From Pyxicephalus adspersus (taxonomy: Eukaryota > Chordata > Amphibia > Anura > Pyxicephalidae), in contig NC_092864.1 of the NCBI RefSeq assembly GCF_032062135.1, forward strand, positions 23,049,493-23,113,492: 64,000 nucleotides of DNA, read 5' to 3'. Made by a program: the position numbers and the translations under genes. Below are positions 13,431 to 26,073 of this stretch, one piece after another. Each line of letters begins with the position of its first letter. Position 1 is the stretch's first letter. The notes beneath the pieces were generated by a model, which searched no databases, was not told the DNA's origin, and worked only from the letters and a program-made list of their open reading frames with translations.

Positions 13431-13879
13431 CTACTTAGAATACCTGTATCAACTAATAATAGTTATACATCAATCCGGAGAGGATAAACACAATGGAGAG
13501 TGTTTCCATTAGCTGATAGTTGTTAGAAGTGGGAACCCAACGAATGATGATTAGCCAGACGCTCATACACAAATCAATTCCTGGCTTCTACATTTATGGC
13601 ACCATCACTGAAAAATGACAGGGGAGTGACCAGGTCATATTCCAGTACTTTTATACATTTTGTATAATTTTTTTCTAACAATGTATTTTTTTCTCCTATA
13701 AATTGGGTCATTCCTTGCCATGTTTAGCAAATAAGCAAGAGTACATGCCTGATTTAGGAGAAATCTAATTAAGATTGCATAATTAGTGCATTACCTGAAC
13801 TCCATAACCATAAAATACATGCTCCAAACAGCAAATTTCTTTTATTTTCTTTCACATTGTAAACAGTAAAAAGAGATGA
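13431..13879. other. Intergenic, nothing recognised
   Basis: AT-rich with no recognised feature. Confidence 0.4.
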
Positions 13880-14050
13880 GAATAATGATGATTTTTATGG
13901 ATTACAGTCCTGGCAGATGGTCTGTAAATTGTGCTGTATGTCATTCATTCAGTGACATCTGACTGTCAGGATTGATGTGAGCTGGCGGTCTCTGCTTTCA
14001 TCTAACACAATGCACAGTGCTGAGCACTAAAAGCACCTAGCCTTCACTCT
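13880..14050. promoter_or_regulatory. Candidate conserved noncoding element (unverified)
   Basis: This compositionally balanced, repeat-free block contains tcattcattcagtgacatct and gaggtgag-like GC patches between AT-rich flanks. No open frame spans it. The call rests on sequence style only and could equally be unique neutral DNA. Confidence 0.2.
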
Positions 14051-15659
14051 TCACAAACATTTTTCAAGTATGTTCTGTGATGTGTACACAGCTGCAAATT
14101 TTAAAAGGGTACATTCTTCAATTATTTTATTTTTTTTTACCGCATACCCAAACCCATTTTTCTACACATTACATAACCTTTAATTTTAATTGCCTTGTGC
14201 AGTAGAACAATTTTGTTTTTCACTCTTTAATAGATAATAGAATAAATCTGTTTTAATAAAATATTTTAGGTTTAAAAGTTTTGAAAACATTTATTTTTAC
14301 AAGATTAGGTGTACTCCAGGTGTAGGTGTACTAGAGGTAGCACAGCAGTAGATTTCCCCTTTTTTACTGTTTCCCTCTAATTGAATTTTCATTTGAGCCA
14401 TTCCAAAGATAGGAGGCGAGAAAGTGAAAGGATGTTACTTCTACATTTGGATTGGGTTATCAATAACTGCAAAGACCACTTATGGTAACTGAAACAAATA
14501 AGAGATTGAAGGTGCTTTTTCGACACTTAATAGTAGCTGTGTTTTTGTTCCTAAATGTAATTTTCATGCATTTACAGGGAGGGCAAATTATGCTTTTCCA
14601 CTTCCTGTACCCCCCTTCATTACCAGTGTAAGACCACCAAAGAAACACTCTTAAAGTGTTCTAAAAATGTTTGTAATTGCTTGTCCTATTTCCCTTTAAA
14701 TGACTTCTGAACGCATTAGTGGTTGAAAAGGGCACCTGGCAAGTGGTAACTGCACCCAAATCATTCCCATTACAACCCCCAAGTAATAGGAAATCAGTCT
14801 CAGGAATCCCAGATAGCACTAAAAGTCCAAGGGCTTCTAACTTTTCCTCAATCAATTCAAACTAAGAAACAAAATGTGTCTTGGCATATACTTTGCTCTT
14901 AACCACTTTCATTTTTCTCCCTTTAAAAAGTGTGCAGAGTAATAAATTGGTCTGTACTGACTTTTTTGTGTAACAATATCAAGCATGCATTGGGCTTCCC
15001 AGACCAAACAGCTATACTGCTTAATCTATCAGTTGGTTTATGAAAAGTGTGCTAACAAGAACATTTCCTGCTGAATTAGCAACCAATCTGCTTCCAAAAG
15101 TCTTTTTTTACAGTGCAGAGTTCAAAAGGAAACCAAGATTCTGATTGCTTGCCAAGGACAACGAAAAATGTTCTTTGTTTCATACACATGCCCCTTAGTG
15201 AATACGACTATAGGAAAGGAAACATGTTGTTTTAGATAACTTGGCAATCAAATAAAATTAGTGGAGTCTTTACTGAATACTAATATTTTAAAGGTTTTTT
15301 TATGAAATTCTGTATGTTACAAGTATGATTTATCAATCTACTTGGTAGCATTTATGTTTAGTTAAACAATAAAATCTTTTAGTAAAAAGTAAAAAGACAT
15401 TAAGTCCAAATGTAGGATAAACACTATTTGTCTTATGAAAAACATTTGTTGAGAGAGAATGACATCATTACTGGTAAGGAACAGAACAATACACCATTAT
15501 GATGGGAGACCCACCAGAGTATCATGACATCAGTAGACCCTGATTACATTGCAGAAGAAAATATCATTCAAATAATTTTTTATTAGTATTTCTATACATA
15601 CATGCAATTAAATTTGTAGGTTAAATCAGCTAAATGTATTCCCTAAACTACCTTTACAA
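14051..15659. other. AT-rich intergenic, nothing recognised
   Basis: Poly-T and poly-A runs and two short minus-strand frames (62 and 64 codons at 14460-14855) without domains. Confidence 0.4.
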
Positions 15660-15850
15660 AGCACTTTAGACCCTGGGGCTGTGCTATGGCCATTGGGAGT
15701 AGTAATGCCCTCAACATCAATAGGAGTAAAAATTATCCCAGGCATTGAGGCCAGTGGAAGTAAAACATATCCATATCATTGGTCTCACTGGGAAGAATAG
15801 TGTCCCAATGTTGTGGTTGAGAGGAACTGCTACTACAATTATACGGTTTA
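15660..15850. repeat. Degenerate relative of the 31-bp minisatellite repeat
   Basis: Spaced words of the form cattgggagtagtaatgccc, cattgaggccagtggaagta and cattggtctcactgggaaga recur at about 30-60 bp. They resemble decayed units of the motif expanded at 51.5 kb, and 'ggttgagaggaactgct' resembles the family ending. Relationship is likely but not certain. Confidence 0.4.
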
Positions 15851-17810
15851 TAATATTTGCCTAATAATATTTTAAGACTGGATTATGTTATAGATAATGG
15901 AATTGGTGCAGACAGTTGATAAATAAAAGGGAAAACCTTAGCCTTCTGAATCTAGGCCACCATAGTGTTTCTGAGCTCAATGCTTTAGAGCACCAAGGTT
16001 GTGACCTGATACCTACAAGGATAATATTTGCTGGGGTCTACCATTGTCCACCCCTCTCTCCCTCCCATCCCCTCCATATTTTCTCAGTATAAATGTTCTC
16101 TTGATGTATTTGAAATTGAACTAAAATTAATGTACTTACCCAACACATTTCAGGCCCTTTCTCAGTGTATGCATCCCAGGTAAGGACATGCCCCAATATG
16201 CATTTCTTCACTCAGAGATAGGCAATAACTTGGGTTGTTATTACTTGCAATTGTGTAATTGCTAAGGAAAAGGGTGTAGCGCATATTACTATTGTTGAAA
16301 TAAGTATTTAGTTATTTGGGCATATTATTGAATTAGCAATTGGAATGGATCAACAATTGAAACTCCATGATGAGGTTGACGAGTTATTAAGTTCTGAAAC
16401 CCCTGATTTAAGAAAAAAAACCACATCACTGACAATCAAAGCAGATAAAGTTGGAGCCAATCACATTTTTTAATCAATAATTTATTATGTTTAATATTAC
16501 AGTTTATAGAACAAAAAAAAAAACTGGTTGCCATATACAACAATTGCTGCCCTGGCTTTCTGATAAACCCCTGATCATCACCTATATTGTGAAAACCGTG
16601 AAGCCTAGAAGAGGGTTAACTCAGGGATTACTGGTGAAATCCAGTCAGAGAAAATGTAGCTCTAATACACAGAGCATCCTCCTTTCTAAACACAGCCCAC
16701 AGAGGTGTATGGACTTGTTCAAAAGCTTGTTTAGGAAGGATTAGCAGAGGAAAGGAACCAGTCTGCAATCAGATTTGTGATAATAGCTTTTCAAGATGCA
16801 GAGGTTAGCAGTGCATTGAGTTTTTTTTTCCGCAGAGCTGGATAGTGGAAAAAAAAATCCATAAAACTGAGTTCAAATTATTGTTAGTTTGCTGGGCGCC
16901 ACCTATAAAATCCCATCATCCCATCATAATGTGCCATGCACAGCTCTAAGCTCCTCAGTAGACTGTAACTAGCTCACCAAGTAGACAGAAAGACTTTTTT
17001 CGTTGTAAGAAAAGTAAAAATAAAGTTAGCAACATGCAAAGATAAGACAGGCTGACGCTCACTCAGATAATGTGTTTGTATGATTTATGTTCTTGGTGAC
17101 AAGATCTTAATGTGGTTTAGCAGTGCGAGATCCCATACTTGGTATGTTTAAGTGGATTGTAGGTGGTCTGTGTATGAGGATCACTTGTAAACTATGGTGA
17201 TACTGTGAACATTTCTGATTTTTAACTATATTTTATGTAACATAATAAGAATATATATTTAACACGTTATGTTAATTGATGTAACATGATATGTAATGAT
17301 GTTCTGGTTATATATGGCAATAACACACATTAGCTACGTATGCACTAAATCAATTTTCTGAGGACAGGGAACTGATAATTTATTTGGGGAGAGAACTGGG
17401 GAGGAGAAGAGGTAGGTACACGGCAGCATCCTCTTTTATAAGAAATGGTAGTGGTCAACCCTGGTCTTTCGCTTAGTGATCTGCTCAGTTTTTCTCCAAT
17501 CTTTAGTCTCAGTGGAAAATCATACAGAAAATTTTCTTAGCTTTACACCCATGCCATTGGTGCCAACTCACCAGTGGTGTGGAAGAAAATAAATATTCAC
17601 AGCATTACTCTCCTGCTGGCTGAGTAAATGAGATTTTGCAGCAATTTCATCAGTGAAGGTGCAATGTCTGGTGAAAAAAACTTGTGAAAATGTTCTTTGC
17701 CCATTTCAGTGATCCTGTTGAGCTGTTCTCAGGACAGGATATGATAGGATTGCAAACATCCCTGGCCCTAAGGTATCGATTACCTGAAAGTGAAAATAAG
17801 ACTGAAGACT
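15851..17810. other. Intergenic, nothing recognised
   Basis: No gene or transposon ends were found. The 85-codon frame at 16487-16744 lacks a domain and begins in a poly-A run. Confidence 0.4.
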
Positions 17811-18139
17811 AGGGCTAGGTACACACGTGCAATGGTTTTTCGTCCGATAATCAGCTTAGGGCTGATATCGGACGAGTATCTTGCATGTATAGAGGGCTCG
17901 TCGTCCATCGTCCAAATCACAGTCCTGGCGGATCCGCAGACGATGGACGATGAACGATCGTAATGAAAGTGAAGAGGGAGAGAGTGCAGTGGGGTGCCAC
18001 TTCGTCGTTCTCACTCTCCCCTCTCTATAGATCACAACTGTGTTGTATGTACAGCACTTGTTCATGCATCGTGCATCATAGTCTTTAGAAAGGATCGTGA
18101 AAGATTACTGACAATTATTGAACGTGTGTACATAGCCTA
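17811..18139. mobile_element. MITE with GGCTA..GTACACACG terminal repeats
   Basis: The left end reads agggctaggtacacacgtgc. The reverse complement of the right end reads taggctatgtacacacgttc, giving an imperfect inverted repeat of about 25 bp. Inside is an inverted pair around 17900-17960 (tcgtccatcgtcc facing ggacgatgaacga). Length is about 330 bp and nothing is coded, so this is a nonautonomous DNA transposon. No clear target duplication is visible, and the superfamily is left open. The minus-strand 69-codon frame at 17856-18065 only reads through it. Confidence 0.8.
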
Positions 18140-20464
18140 AGTGATTTATTTATAAGGTAGTACATCTAAGAATCACAGGTGGGAATCTTCTAGGTCATTG
18201 AGTTTCCATAATAGTAGTTGATGCTCCACCAGGAAGTGTTTCAATGAATGCTAGATTCACTGCTTTAAAAAAAGTACAAAAACAAAATTTTGTTCAAAAT
18301 AATTGGTGAAAAATATTAAATATAATATGTAATTATGTTTTTTTGTTTAATGATTCCTAAAATGTGTGTTAATACAAGATTCCAGGGGTCTCCCCCAGAA
18401 CAAAAAAACAAACAAAAAGGCAAAGCCCTTCCCACCTCGTCATTACTGCCACAGCCACAGCTGAATGGGGGCGCAAAATCTCTTGGGATACGCATGTCTA
18501 TTCTAAATCTAATCTATTCTAAAGTCTACATTCCCACTGTTCTGTATTATATTATTAGGAAGATTTAGAGACAAATCTAGATACTGGTATGGGGACTTAA
18601 GGACAATTGTCAGCTGTGGTTACATCACCCAAGATATACCTGCAAGGGTGATTCTAAAGCTTGAGAACATAAAGGCAAAAAGAATTGCTAAGAAATTCTT
18701 TAGAAAGAGCCATGTCACATCTGTTGATATTTACAATATAAACACATCTTTGAACTACCAAGGTTGCCTGAGGAAATGATTCCCTTTAACTTGGGAAGGG
18801 TAATGTGATATTAAAAGTATTTGAAAATTTTGTATCACATAGCATCAGTGTGAACCCATTAGCTTATGTCAAATCCAATTTTCAGAATGGGATAAATACA
18901 ATAAAAGACACTGCCTTCTGTTACCTTTAAGGCATAAACTTTTAGGTTCCTTTAATTCTATGCTGTGCTGTTTATTTCTATTGTGATTTCTACTTTGGTT
19001 AAATACTACTACTAAGTATAATGTTGAGTTTTGTTCAGATTATAGATTATACATTAAAATAAAACATGAAAGCACAATAAATATTTGCGCAGTATTTTAA
19101 AAAATCATAATTTACCTGTTGGTAATCATAAATTATACCATTTTTGGTAAGATTTATTTTTTAGTTTTATTTTAGTTTTAAAATGTTTTGTTAATTAATA
19201 GTTACAACTAATACTAAACTATATGTGAATATGTTTATTTTACTTTTTATTGTATATTTTACCTTTTATGAATATACATCAACATAGGGTCATTAGAATA
19301 GTTGCTGAATAGTTTTTGAATTTCCAGCAATTTAGGTCATTGCTATCTCGATGAACTTTTTTGTGTGTGGTACTTTGAAGTAATGCAGGCTTTGGTAGCA
19401 AGCTTTGACCTCTTTCATACCATCAAAGCATATAAAGAATGACATTGCATTTGAAAAGCCAAGCTTTATTGTACCATGAAACCCAACCCAGGGGCGCCTA
19501 ATTAATTTTACTAAATAGAGAAACCACTCAGAGATGAAGCCTTTAAGTGAAGATGTGTTTCAAGTAAAATTTGCCTTGTTTCCACAGGTGATGTGTTTTC
19601 ATTTCTGGACATTCTTTGAAGAACGCCAGGCTATTTTAGACTGGATTAGGGAAGGCACATACATATTCTTTGTAGTGGCATTACAAGCTAAGGGCCCACC
19701 AAAAAAGAAAACAAGATGCCTAATTTCATCAGAATGCCACTAAAAGCTACTTAGTGCAAACATCCGTAAACCTGTGAGGAGTGAAGACTTAACAACAAAT
19801 ATTTCGAAGAAAGAACCACCTGAAGATGACACTAGAACAAACAATGAGATCTGAAGACTTTATATTGTGATAGTGTTCCCCAACTATTGGCAAGTAACGT
19901 TTATAATCACTGGAGTCCAAGACCACCTAAACCTGAAGTTTTTCTTTCAGTCTTGATAGATGAATAGCTGACTTTATGTTACCCTGAACTCAAGATCTAC
20001 ACATAGTTCTTCTTTTTGGAACCCAGAGGATTGCACTACCAATTTGTAGTTTTGACATTTTGCTTTGACATCCTAATATATTTGGTTGGGGTAAAATACC
20101 ATTAAAAAGTAATTTGATTTAGCCCACCAGTATCTATTCAAAACAAAACACCACTTAAGGTTTGAACTGACCCTTCCATATACCTATGTCTTACATATAC
20201 CTTACATATATGTTCAACAAGGGTATTCGTGCTGCATACTTCAGATTTATGTTGGAAGACCTTATGAAGAATCACTCAACCTACGGGCCACCAAGGTGGA
20301 TGCAGCCAGACTGATGATAAAGAATCTGAATGCCCCTCTGTATCCTGATTTCTCAGATAGCACTGGTGAGAACAGACTCTCTCTCATCATGTTCCTCCAG
20401 AGGTTGCTTGGGGACCCATGAGCAGTTTGGGACTCCTGGGTTAGTTTAACAGATTCCAATGATC
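18140..20464. other. AT-rich intergenic, nothing recognised
   Basis: Very AT-rich around 19000-19300. The frames at 18335-18568 and 19534-19743 (77 and 69 codons) have no domain or splice context. No mobile-element ends are seen. Confidence 0.4.
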
Positions 20465-20835
20465 TTTTTGAATATCTATAAGGGTGTCAGCCAACTCACT
20501 GTCCAGCAATGTAGAAGGCATACTTCCCACTGACCACCAAACTAATATACTGTAATCTGTGGATATAGAAGGAGTTGCCTGAAGACCCCTGGGAACCCCT
20601 GCTATAATTACTATATCCACAGCTCAGAGTACATTAGTGTGGTGGTCAGCGGGAATGATGCTTTATACGTGCTGGTCAGAAGGAAAAATGCCCCCCTTAA
20701 AGTTAGCCAAAAAGATCAATGGTGTTAGTGGTAACTGCCCTGGGAGTCATAAGCTGCTCACTACTCAAGGAATCCCTAGCAATCACTGGATAGACCCTAG
20801 TTGAGAAAACCTATAGAGGCTAGCTGTTCCCTTAA
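20465..20835 (+). repeat. Dispersed repeat copy with inverted arms and 31-bp motif
   Basis: Left arm 20495-20575 (cttcccactgaccaccaaac .. ctgtggatatag) is matched by the reverse complement of 20608-20662 (ctatatccacag .. gtggtggtcagcgggaatg). After the right arm come degenerate 31-bp units and the family ending 'aaggaatccctagcaatcac'. This copy shows that the family can carry the minisatellite motif on both sides as an inverted pair, or that two copies lie head to head. Confidence 0.6.
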
Positions 20836-21631
20836 AAGTTTCCAGCGCTGTGGAAGTAGATGATTATGATAGCATCAAACTGCTGTTGTCTAGGTAAACT
20901 TAGCTAAGTGAATATTCAATCAACGGTATCTTAATAACAGTCTTGTAGCCATTTAATAAAGAAATAAAAAGGGTATTGGTGCTTATTTTATTGCAATATT
21001 AATAGGGATTGCTCCTGTTGTATAAATTTGCTTTATATATGGAAAAGGGTATGGTATACATTATCCTTTTAGTATAGTTTATAGACTTGTCTGCTCTTAC
21101 CTTCCCTTTTTACTCTTTCCTTCATTGTACAGAATCTGGGAGATCAAGCCAGTATTTTACTAAAGCAACATGAAAATTTATTCTATTGCCATCCTATGAT
21201 GGTTTTGTCTTATATAAGATTTTCACCTGGTCTTATGGCAGGAATAGGTCTGCAATCACATAAAGGCCATACGTATATATTATTTCAAACAGGCATTACA
21301 ATAATGTTTCTGTACACCATAAACATTATCCATATGCTAGTCTGTCTATCTAAGAGAAAATAAACCCTGAGTGTAATTTTCCTGTGGCACATATGTATTG
21401 CCATTGCCAACAACTGCATGCAATACTGTGTGGAGTTAATGTAAAGGAATTCTTGTGCACATTATTTAGATGTCTGTCAGCATGGAAGCAGCTGTTCAGT
21501 ACGCTAGAGGTATGTGATGGATCATGCAGATGTTCTATAATTTCTCAGTTATTATTAATAAGAATTTGTGTTTGGCAAACACTCTACAAGGTAATGTAAA
21601 CAATGATTTTCTTTATTTCTTCTGATATTTA
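20836..21631. other. Intergenic, nothing recognised
   Basis: No supported feature. The 71-codon frame at 21384-21599 has no recognised domain. Confidence 0.4.
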
Positions 21632-21790
21632 TATGGTGCTGACATAAAATATTTTACAGTGCTTTATAGAGCACAGAAAACCAATATTTCCCCATTTCCC
21701 GGTGATGCTGACAGTCAAATGTCCCTGTTACGCTTATACACATTAGCACCAGTTTTAGAAGGAAACCAGTTAATAAGCCAATTAACCCTA
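21632..21790 (-). mobile_element. Decayed 3' part of the SINE-like repeat
   Basis: Reading in reverse, it matches the 3' portion of the SINE-like family. The plus strand shows ttatatggtgctgacata, then ttttacagtgctttatagag, then a distant aatgtccctgtta and aaaccagttaataagcc. The tRNA-like head is missing. It is strongly diverged. Confidence 0.5.
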
Positions 21791-22129
21791 AAGTTATATT
21801 TAGGTTTTTGGTAGAAGTATAATATAAATATTTTAATTATTTTTTATTATACCTGACATTGGTAAGGTCTCTGTAGTTGTGTTTCTGGGGTGACAAGCCT
21901 CTGCTGGTCCTTATAAGAGGCTTTTAGCCTTCCGACTAAATGTATTAAAAATTTTATACCATATAGAAAGAATCATGGGGTACAGAAACATGATAATGTA
22001 GGCAAAAACACTAAAAAAATCTCAAGGGGGGTAGAAAGACTTGAGATTTAGAATATAACATAATACAGGTTGTTAAGAAAAGAAAAGATTATGGTACACA
22101 GTGTTTATTAAATTAAATGCCATACAGTT

Positions 22130-22365
22130 AGATAATTTTCTTAAGTGCATTGCGTTAGGGAAGTCCATTAAAATGAATCTGGTGCCAATGTATTCCAACT
22201 TAATAAAAAACACCACTCCTAATGTAACCCTTTACAATTTAATACTGTACACTGCATGCATTGCAGCACACTGAAACCCAGATGCATTGCCGTGCATTGG
22301 GTTTTCATTCAAAAATAATAGCACTGCAAAGCTTGATATGTTGCATGTTACAGCAAAGCAAACAG
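22130..22365. repeat. Possible dispersed repeat rich in gcattgc words
   Basis: The words gtgcattgcgttag, ctgcatgcattgcagca and gcattgccgtgcattggg recur within 200 bp, giving a TGCA/GCATTGC-rich patch in AT-rich surroundings. I recall similar frog repeats but see no termini. Confidence 0.35.
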
Positions 22366-22749
22366 ATCTAAATAGGTCCTCTTATTTATCCCCTGCACCA
22401 TTTTTGTGCTATCTTCTCTTCTTAACAAGGCATTAAAAAAACAGAAAGATATCATATACCTATTTTCCTAAATAGAAAAAAAACAAAGCCCACATTAAAG
22501 AATTTGAGCACATCAGAAATCCAGGCTTTTATTTGAAACGTGAAAACCAGGCTTTAATGTGAAATGTTATCAAACAAATGAGCTGGATGCGTTTCCCAAA
22601 AGGGAAGAGGTGCAGGATGTGGGTCTTTCCAGATGTAACCCTGGCACACGAAGACAAGAGGCAGCCAAGCTCCCTGAAATACTTTGCTGTAGTTTTCCAC
22701 ACTAGAAGGATATTGGCTTTAGATGTTGCCAGCTAGTGTCATACACTTT

Positions 22750-22974
22750 GGGCTTTATTTATTAAAGCTCTCCAAGGCTGGAGAGGATACACCTTCATCA
22801 GTGAAGCTTGGTGATCCAGCAAACCTGGAATGGATCTGCTCCAAGATTCAAAACATTTGCTAGCAATCAGCAAATGACTTTGAAAAAAATCAGTTCCAGG
22901 TTTTCTGGATCACCCAGTTTCACTGACAAAAGTGTATCCTCTCCAGCCTTGGGGAGCTTTAACAAATCATCCCC
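22750..22974. mobile_element. Foldback MITE with long terminal inverted repeats
   Basis: The left arm runs gggctttatttattaaagct .. aaggctggagaggatacac .. ggtgatccagcaaacctgga. The right arm, reverse complemented, gives ggggatgatttgttaaagct .. aaggctggagaggatacac .. gggtgatccagaaaacctgga. Arms are about 80 bp with a 60-bp centre. A 5-bp direct repeat, ctttg, abuts both ends (22746-22750 and 22974-22978), overlapping the terminal G/C, and may be a target duplication or chance. I recall this as a high-copy frog MITE. Two plus-strand frames crossing it (22808-23126) are spurious. Confidence 0.85.
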
Positions 22975-22978
22975 TTTG

Positions 22979-24513
22979 TGTCCTATTCAAATTCACTGCA
23001 CTAGAGGTAGTAACTGAAAATGTACCATCAGCACAAAACAAACATTGTGTAGCCTTCTGTGATGTCAGACACAACTCAATGATGGCACATAGCTTCTGTT
23101 TGAAGTCTGTTATTACCCCTTATTGAAAAAAAGAAACACCTGTAAGAAGAAAAAATACTCTACCAACATGTGCAATTTTAGCTGTGTATTGAGCTGCTTC
23201 TGCTTACTAGGGTTTTAGGTAAAAATGTTTTTTAGGTACAAAAAATGTGTGGACTGGAAATTTCAAGCATACATTTTGGACAAACTAGGTAGGATGTCAA
23301 CATTTTAAATCAAGTCAGTAAAGTTGGTGTGTATAGATGAATCTTTCCTTACAATTTGATACTAAACCTGCCATTGGTGCAAACATGGTAAATGATCTAT
23401 GCCTCCATGCATCATGGTAGTGTGTGTTCCCTACATTACCATAAAGGTTAATTTTAAAGCAGAACTAAAAATCTTCCTTTGCAGTGGGGTTAGCCCTTCA
23501 CTGTAATGGTAATTGCTCATTTTTCTATCTAGAAGGATATTAGCATGGTTTTTTGCTTACCTTACTTTCTGGCTCCTAACAGTTCCAATTTTGCACCACC
23601 ACTGCCACATTCTATCTCTTGTATATGTCACTGCAGACTGCAATTACAGGCACTGATGCCCTCCCTCACAATGCGAAACCAATAACCCTACATTATAGGA
23701 TATTGGTTCATAAGGGTCTGATGGAAGAGGAGCATGGTGGCCACCATGAGTGTTACATAAAGTGCTACATACTAGACCTCAACAAGCATTTCTGCCGTGC
23801 AGTGCTAGGAGATTTTGTTTTTCTTGCTACAGTTCTACAGCAGTAATTGGTGACACCCAACTCTAGACAAAACTTTTTTTTAGTTTTGTTTAAAGCATGG
23901 AAGGCCATGCACCTCTATTACCTTTTTATTACTGCCTGTGTGTCTATTGAGGATATTTATATTTTCTTCCTTTCTTTTTGAGAAGTCAAGCAGAATGAAA
24001 AGTAATCCAAAATCTCTGTTTACTGTCTATTGACAGGTGTCAAACAGAACAGAAGAATAAATCACTCAAAGCAATGCATGTAGTACTACATGCAGAGGAA
24101 AATCATATTTAGGGGGTGTTGTTCCTAATAGCCAAATATAATTTTATTCTTTTACAAGAGGTTGCTATAAGTCTTTCTTTTTCTTACCTTCAGCTTTATA
24201 TATTCTGCCTTTTGTGGCAAACATTCCACCAGCTTTGGGCTGTTGAACCATTCTATATAGAACTGCTGCATGTCAGCTATATTGGTGCCGACAGTTTGTG
24301 TGTGACATTGTGTTCATTCATTATACCTTGAAGAGCTAAAATTGTGCTGGAGGGAAGAAATGCTCAACTTCAATAGGTTGGAAAAAATTTTTCATGACAT
24401 CCACCTGTTGTGAGGTAATTATGTTCCTCGACAGACTGATGTAAACCTGTATTCCCCCGTGGAAGGGAGAAAAAAGATTGTGGATTGGTGAAGTGAATCT
24501 GATGGACAGAAAC
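22979..24513. other. Intergenic, nothing recognised
   Basis: No gene found. The 75-codon frame at 23619-23846 and the 71-codon frame at 24116-24331 have no domain or supporting signals. Confidence 0.4.
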
Positions 24514-24689
24514 TGTGCTGTGTCGGCTTTAGTCACAATTTAATCACTAGGGTGCCCTTTAATTAAAGACAACTATCAAAGAAATTCATTATTTTACATA
24601 TTGTGCTGTGTCGGTTTTGGTCAAGAATTAAACACCAGGATGTCCTTAATTATAGCCAACTATAAGTTAAATTATTTTCTTTACATATT
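24514..24689 (+). repeat. 88-bp tandem duplication
   Basis: Two adjacent copies begin tgtgctgtgtcggctttagt (24514) and tgtgctgtgtcggttttggt (24602). They stay alignable to tttacata at their ends, with scattered substitutions and small gaps. It is an old local duplication without coding potential. Confidence 0.75.
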
Positions 24690-25396
24690 TTAAAGATTGT
24701 TCAGAAAGAATCTTGAATGTATTTTATAATATATTTTAAATTATCAATGATGAGTTTGCAAGACAGTCATTTATTTTGTACCTTTACTATTTTATGTTTA
24801 TTCTACTGCATATTTTCACAGTAGTATTTCATAAACAGATGTTCCTCTGTTGGCTGCTTGTATACTAGGTAGTATGTTCATCATCCACACAAAATAACCG
24901 CTAGCCTGCTCCAATTTAACTCAACCATATAAAGTTTCACTACGTATAGAGATGGGCAGGACCCGTGGAAATCATTTTTTTTATTTTTAGTACCCATGTT
25001 ATTTTTCTTAATGTTCATCTCTGGCCAAAATTTGCCCATCACTATTCACAGGATAAAACCAGGTGAAATTAGCATATAATCAATTAATTCCTCCATCTAT
25101 GTCCCTTGACATCACAGTTTTGCAGTTGGGGGACCTCTGATCTCCTACCGAAGTTTTGCCTGCTCTGGCAGGATCTTGCCAGTTCTCTATTGATGATTTT
25201 TTTTTGCCCATTTAGAAAAGGAGCTTGCTGTAGACAGCCAACAGTCCACCACCTGAGAAAGGAACCAACCATGATAACAGAGAAAGACAGAAGACTGAGC
25301 TAGAGTGACCACATGTTTTTTTTTCTTATTACCAGACCTTAGTTAGAAGGTGAAAAAATGGAGTGGGATATCCTTATGCCCTGAGATAATCATTAT
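24690..25396. other. Intergenic, nothing recognised
   Basis: AT-rich. Overlapping 62- and 65-codon frames on opposite strands at 25084-25303 have no recognised domain. Confidence 0.4.
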
Positions 25397-25640
25397 TGGC
25401 TCAGAGGTTAGCACTCTGGTACTTTGTAGCATTAGGTCCCAGGTTCAAATCCCAGCCAGGACACTAGCTGCATGGAGTTTGCAGGTTCTCCTCTGGGTAC
25501 TCCGCTTTTCTCCCACATTCCAAGAACATGCATTTAGGTTCATTGGCTTCCTCCAAGTTGACCTTAGGCTGTGGTAATGACATATGACCATGGTGGGACG
25601 TTAGATTGTGAGCACTTTGAAGAACAGCTAGTGACATGAC
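25397..25640 (+). mobile_element. tRNA-derived SINE-like copy, 5' segment (split by hAT insertion)
   Basis: A box-A-like word (tggctcagaggttagcact, 25397-25415) and a box-B-like word (ggttcaaatccc, 25442-25453) have the order and spacing of a tRNA-type internal pol III promoter. The body follows (ctgcatggagtttgcaggtt, ctcccacattccaagaacat, ttagattgtgagcactttga). At gacatgac the copy is broken by the hAT element, and it resumes at 30304. Other copies lie at 53618-53882 (plus), 39085-39350 and 21632-21790 (minus). Confidence 0.75.
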
Positions 25641-25740
25641 TAGAGATGAGCGAATTTCTCGAAAATTTGATTTGTCCGGTTCGTTGAATTTTCCGAAAAG
25701 ATTTGCTTCGATACGAATTTATTTGCGGCGAATCGCAAAA
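25641..25740. repeat. Left terminal and subterminal region of the hAT element
   Basis: The terminus tagagatgagcgaattt is followed by AT-rich repeats of attcg/cgaat type (tttctcgaaaatttgattt, gaattttccgaaaag, cggcgaatcgc). Such short subterminal motifs are typical binding sites for hAT transposases. The right end (30190-30295) carries the same words in reverse. Confidence 0.8.
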
Positions 25741-26073
25741 TAACTGCTATTTCTGGGCTGCAGAGAGCCTTGATAGTGGTGTAGAACACTGTGCCTTGCA
25801 GTAACACGCGTAGGGAGTCTGCTGTGGTAGTGAAATAATACTGTGAGTCAGTATGACATGCAGATGACAGGCGTCGCTATTAGAATCACTGCACACTTCA
25901 CTTATTAGGGCAGTCACGGGGCCAAACTGACTCAAGTATGAACTCAGCCTTACAGGTCCATGTTAGCGTCAAGAAGAAACGCACTCTTTTTACACGCTCA
26001 TCAGCTGATTCCACATAGATGTCTACAGAACCTGTTCTATTAACCGCTTATACAAGTAGAGCCCCCCGACAGA
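25741..26073. other. Interior of the hAT element, nothing coded
   Basis: Moderately GC-rich sequence between the left terminus and the CAG-rich tandem units. The 62-codon minus-strand frame at 25747-25935 has no domain. Confidence 0.5.

Noticed and set aside
25397..25470. Functional tRNA gene
   Set aside because: Box A and box B words are present but no acceptor stem pairing or anticodon arm is preserved; it is a SINE head.
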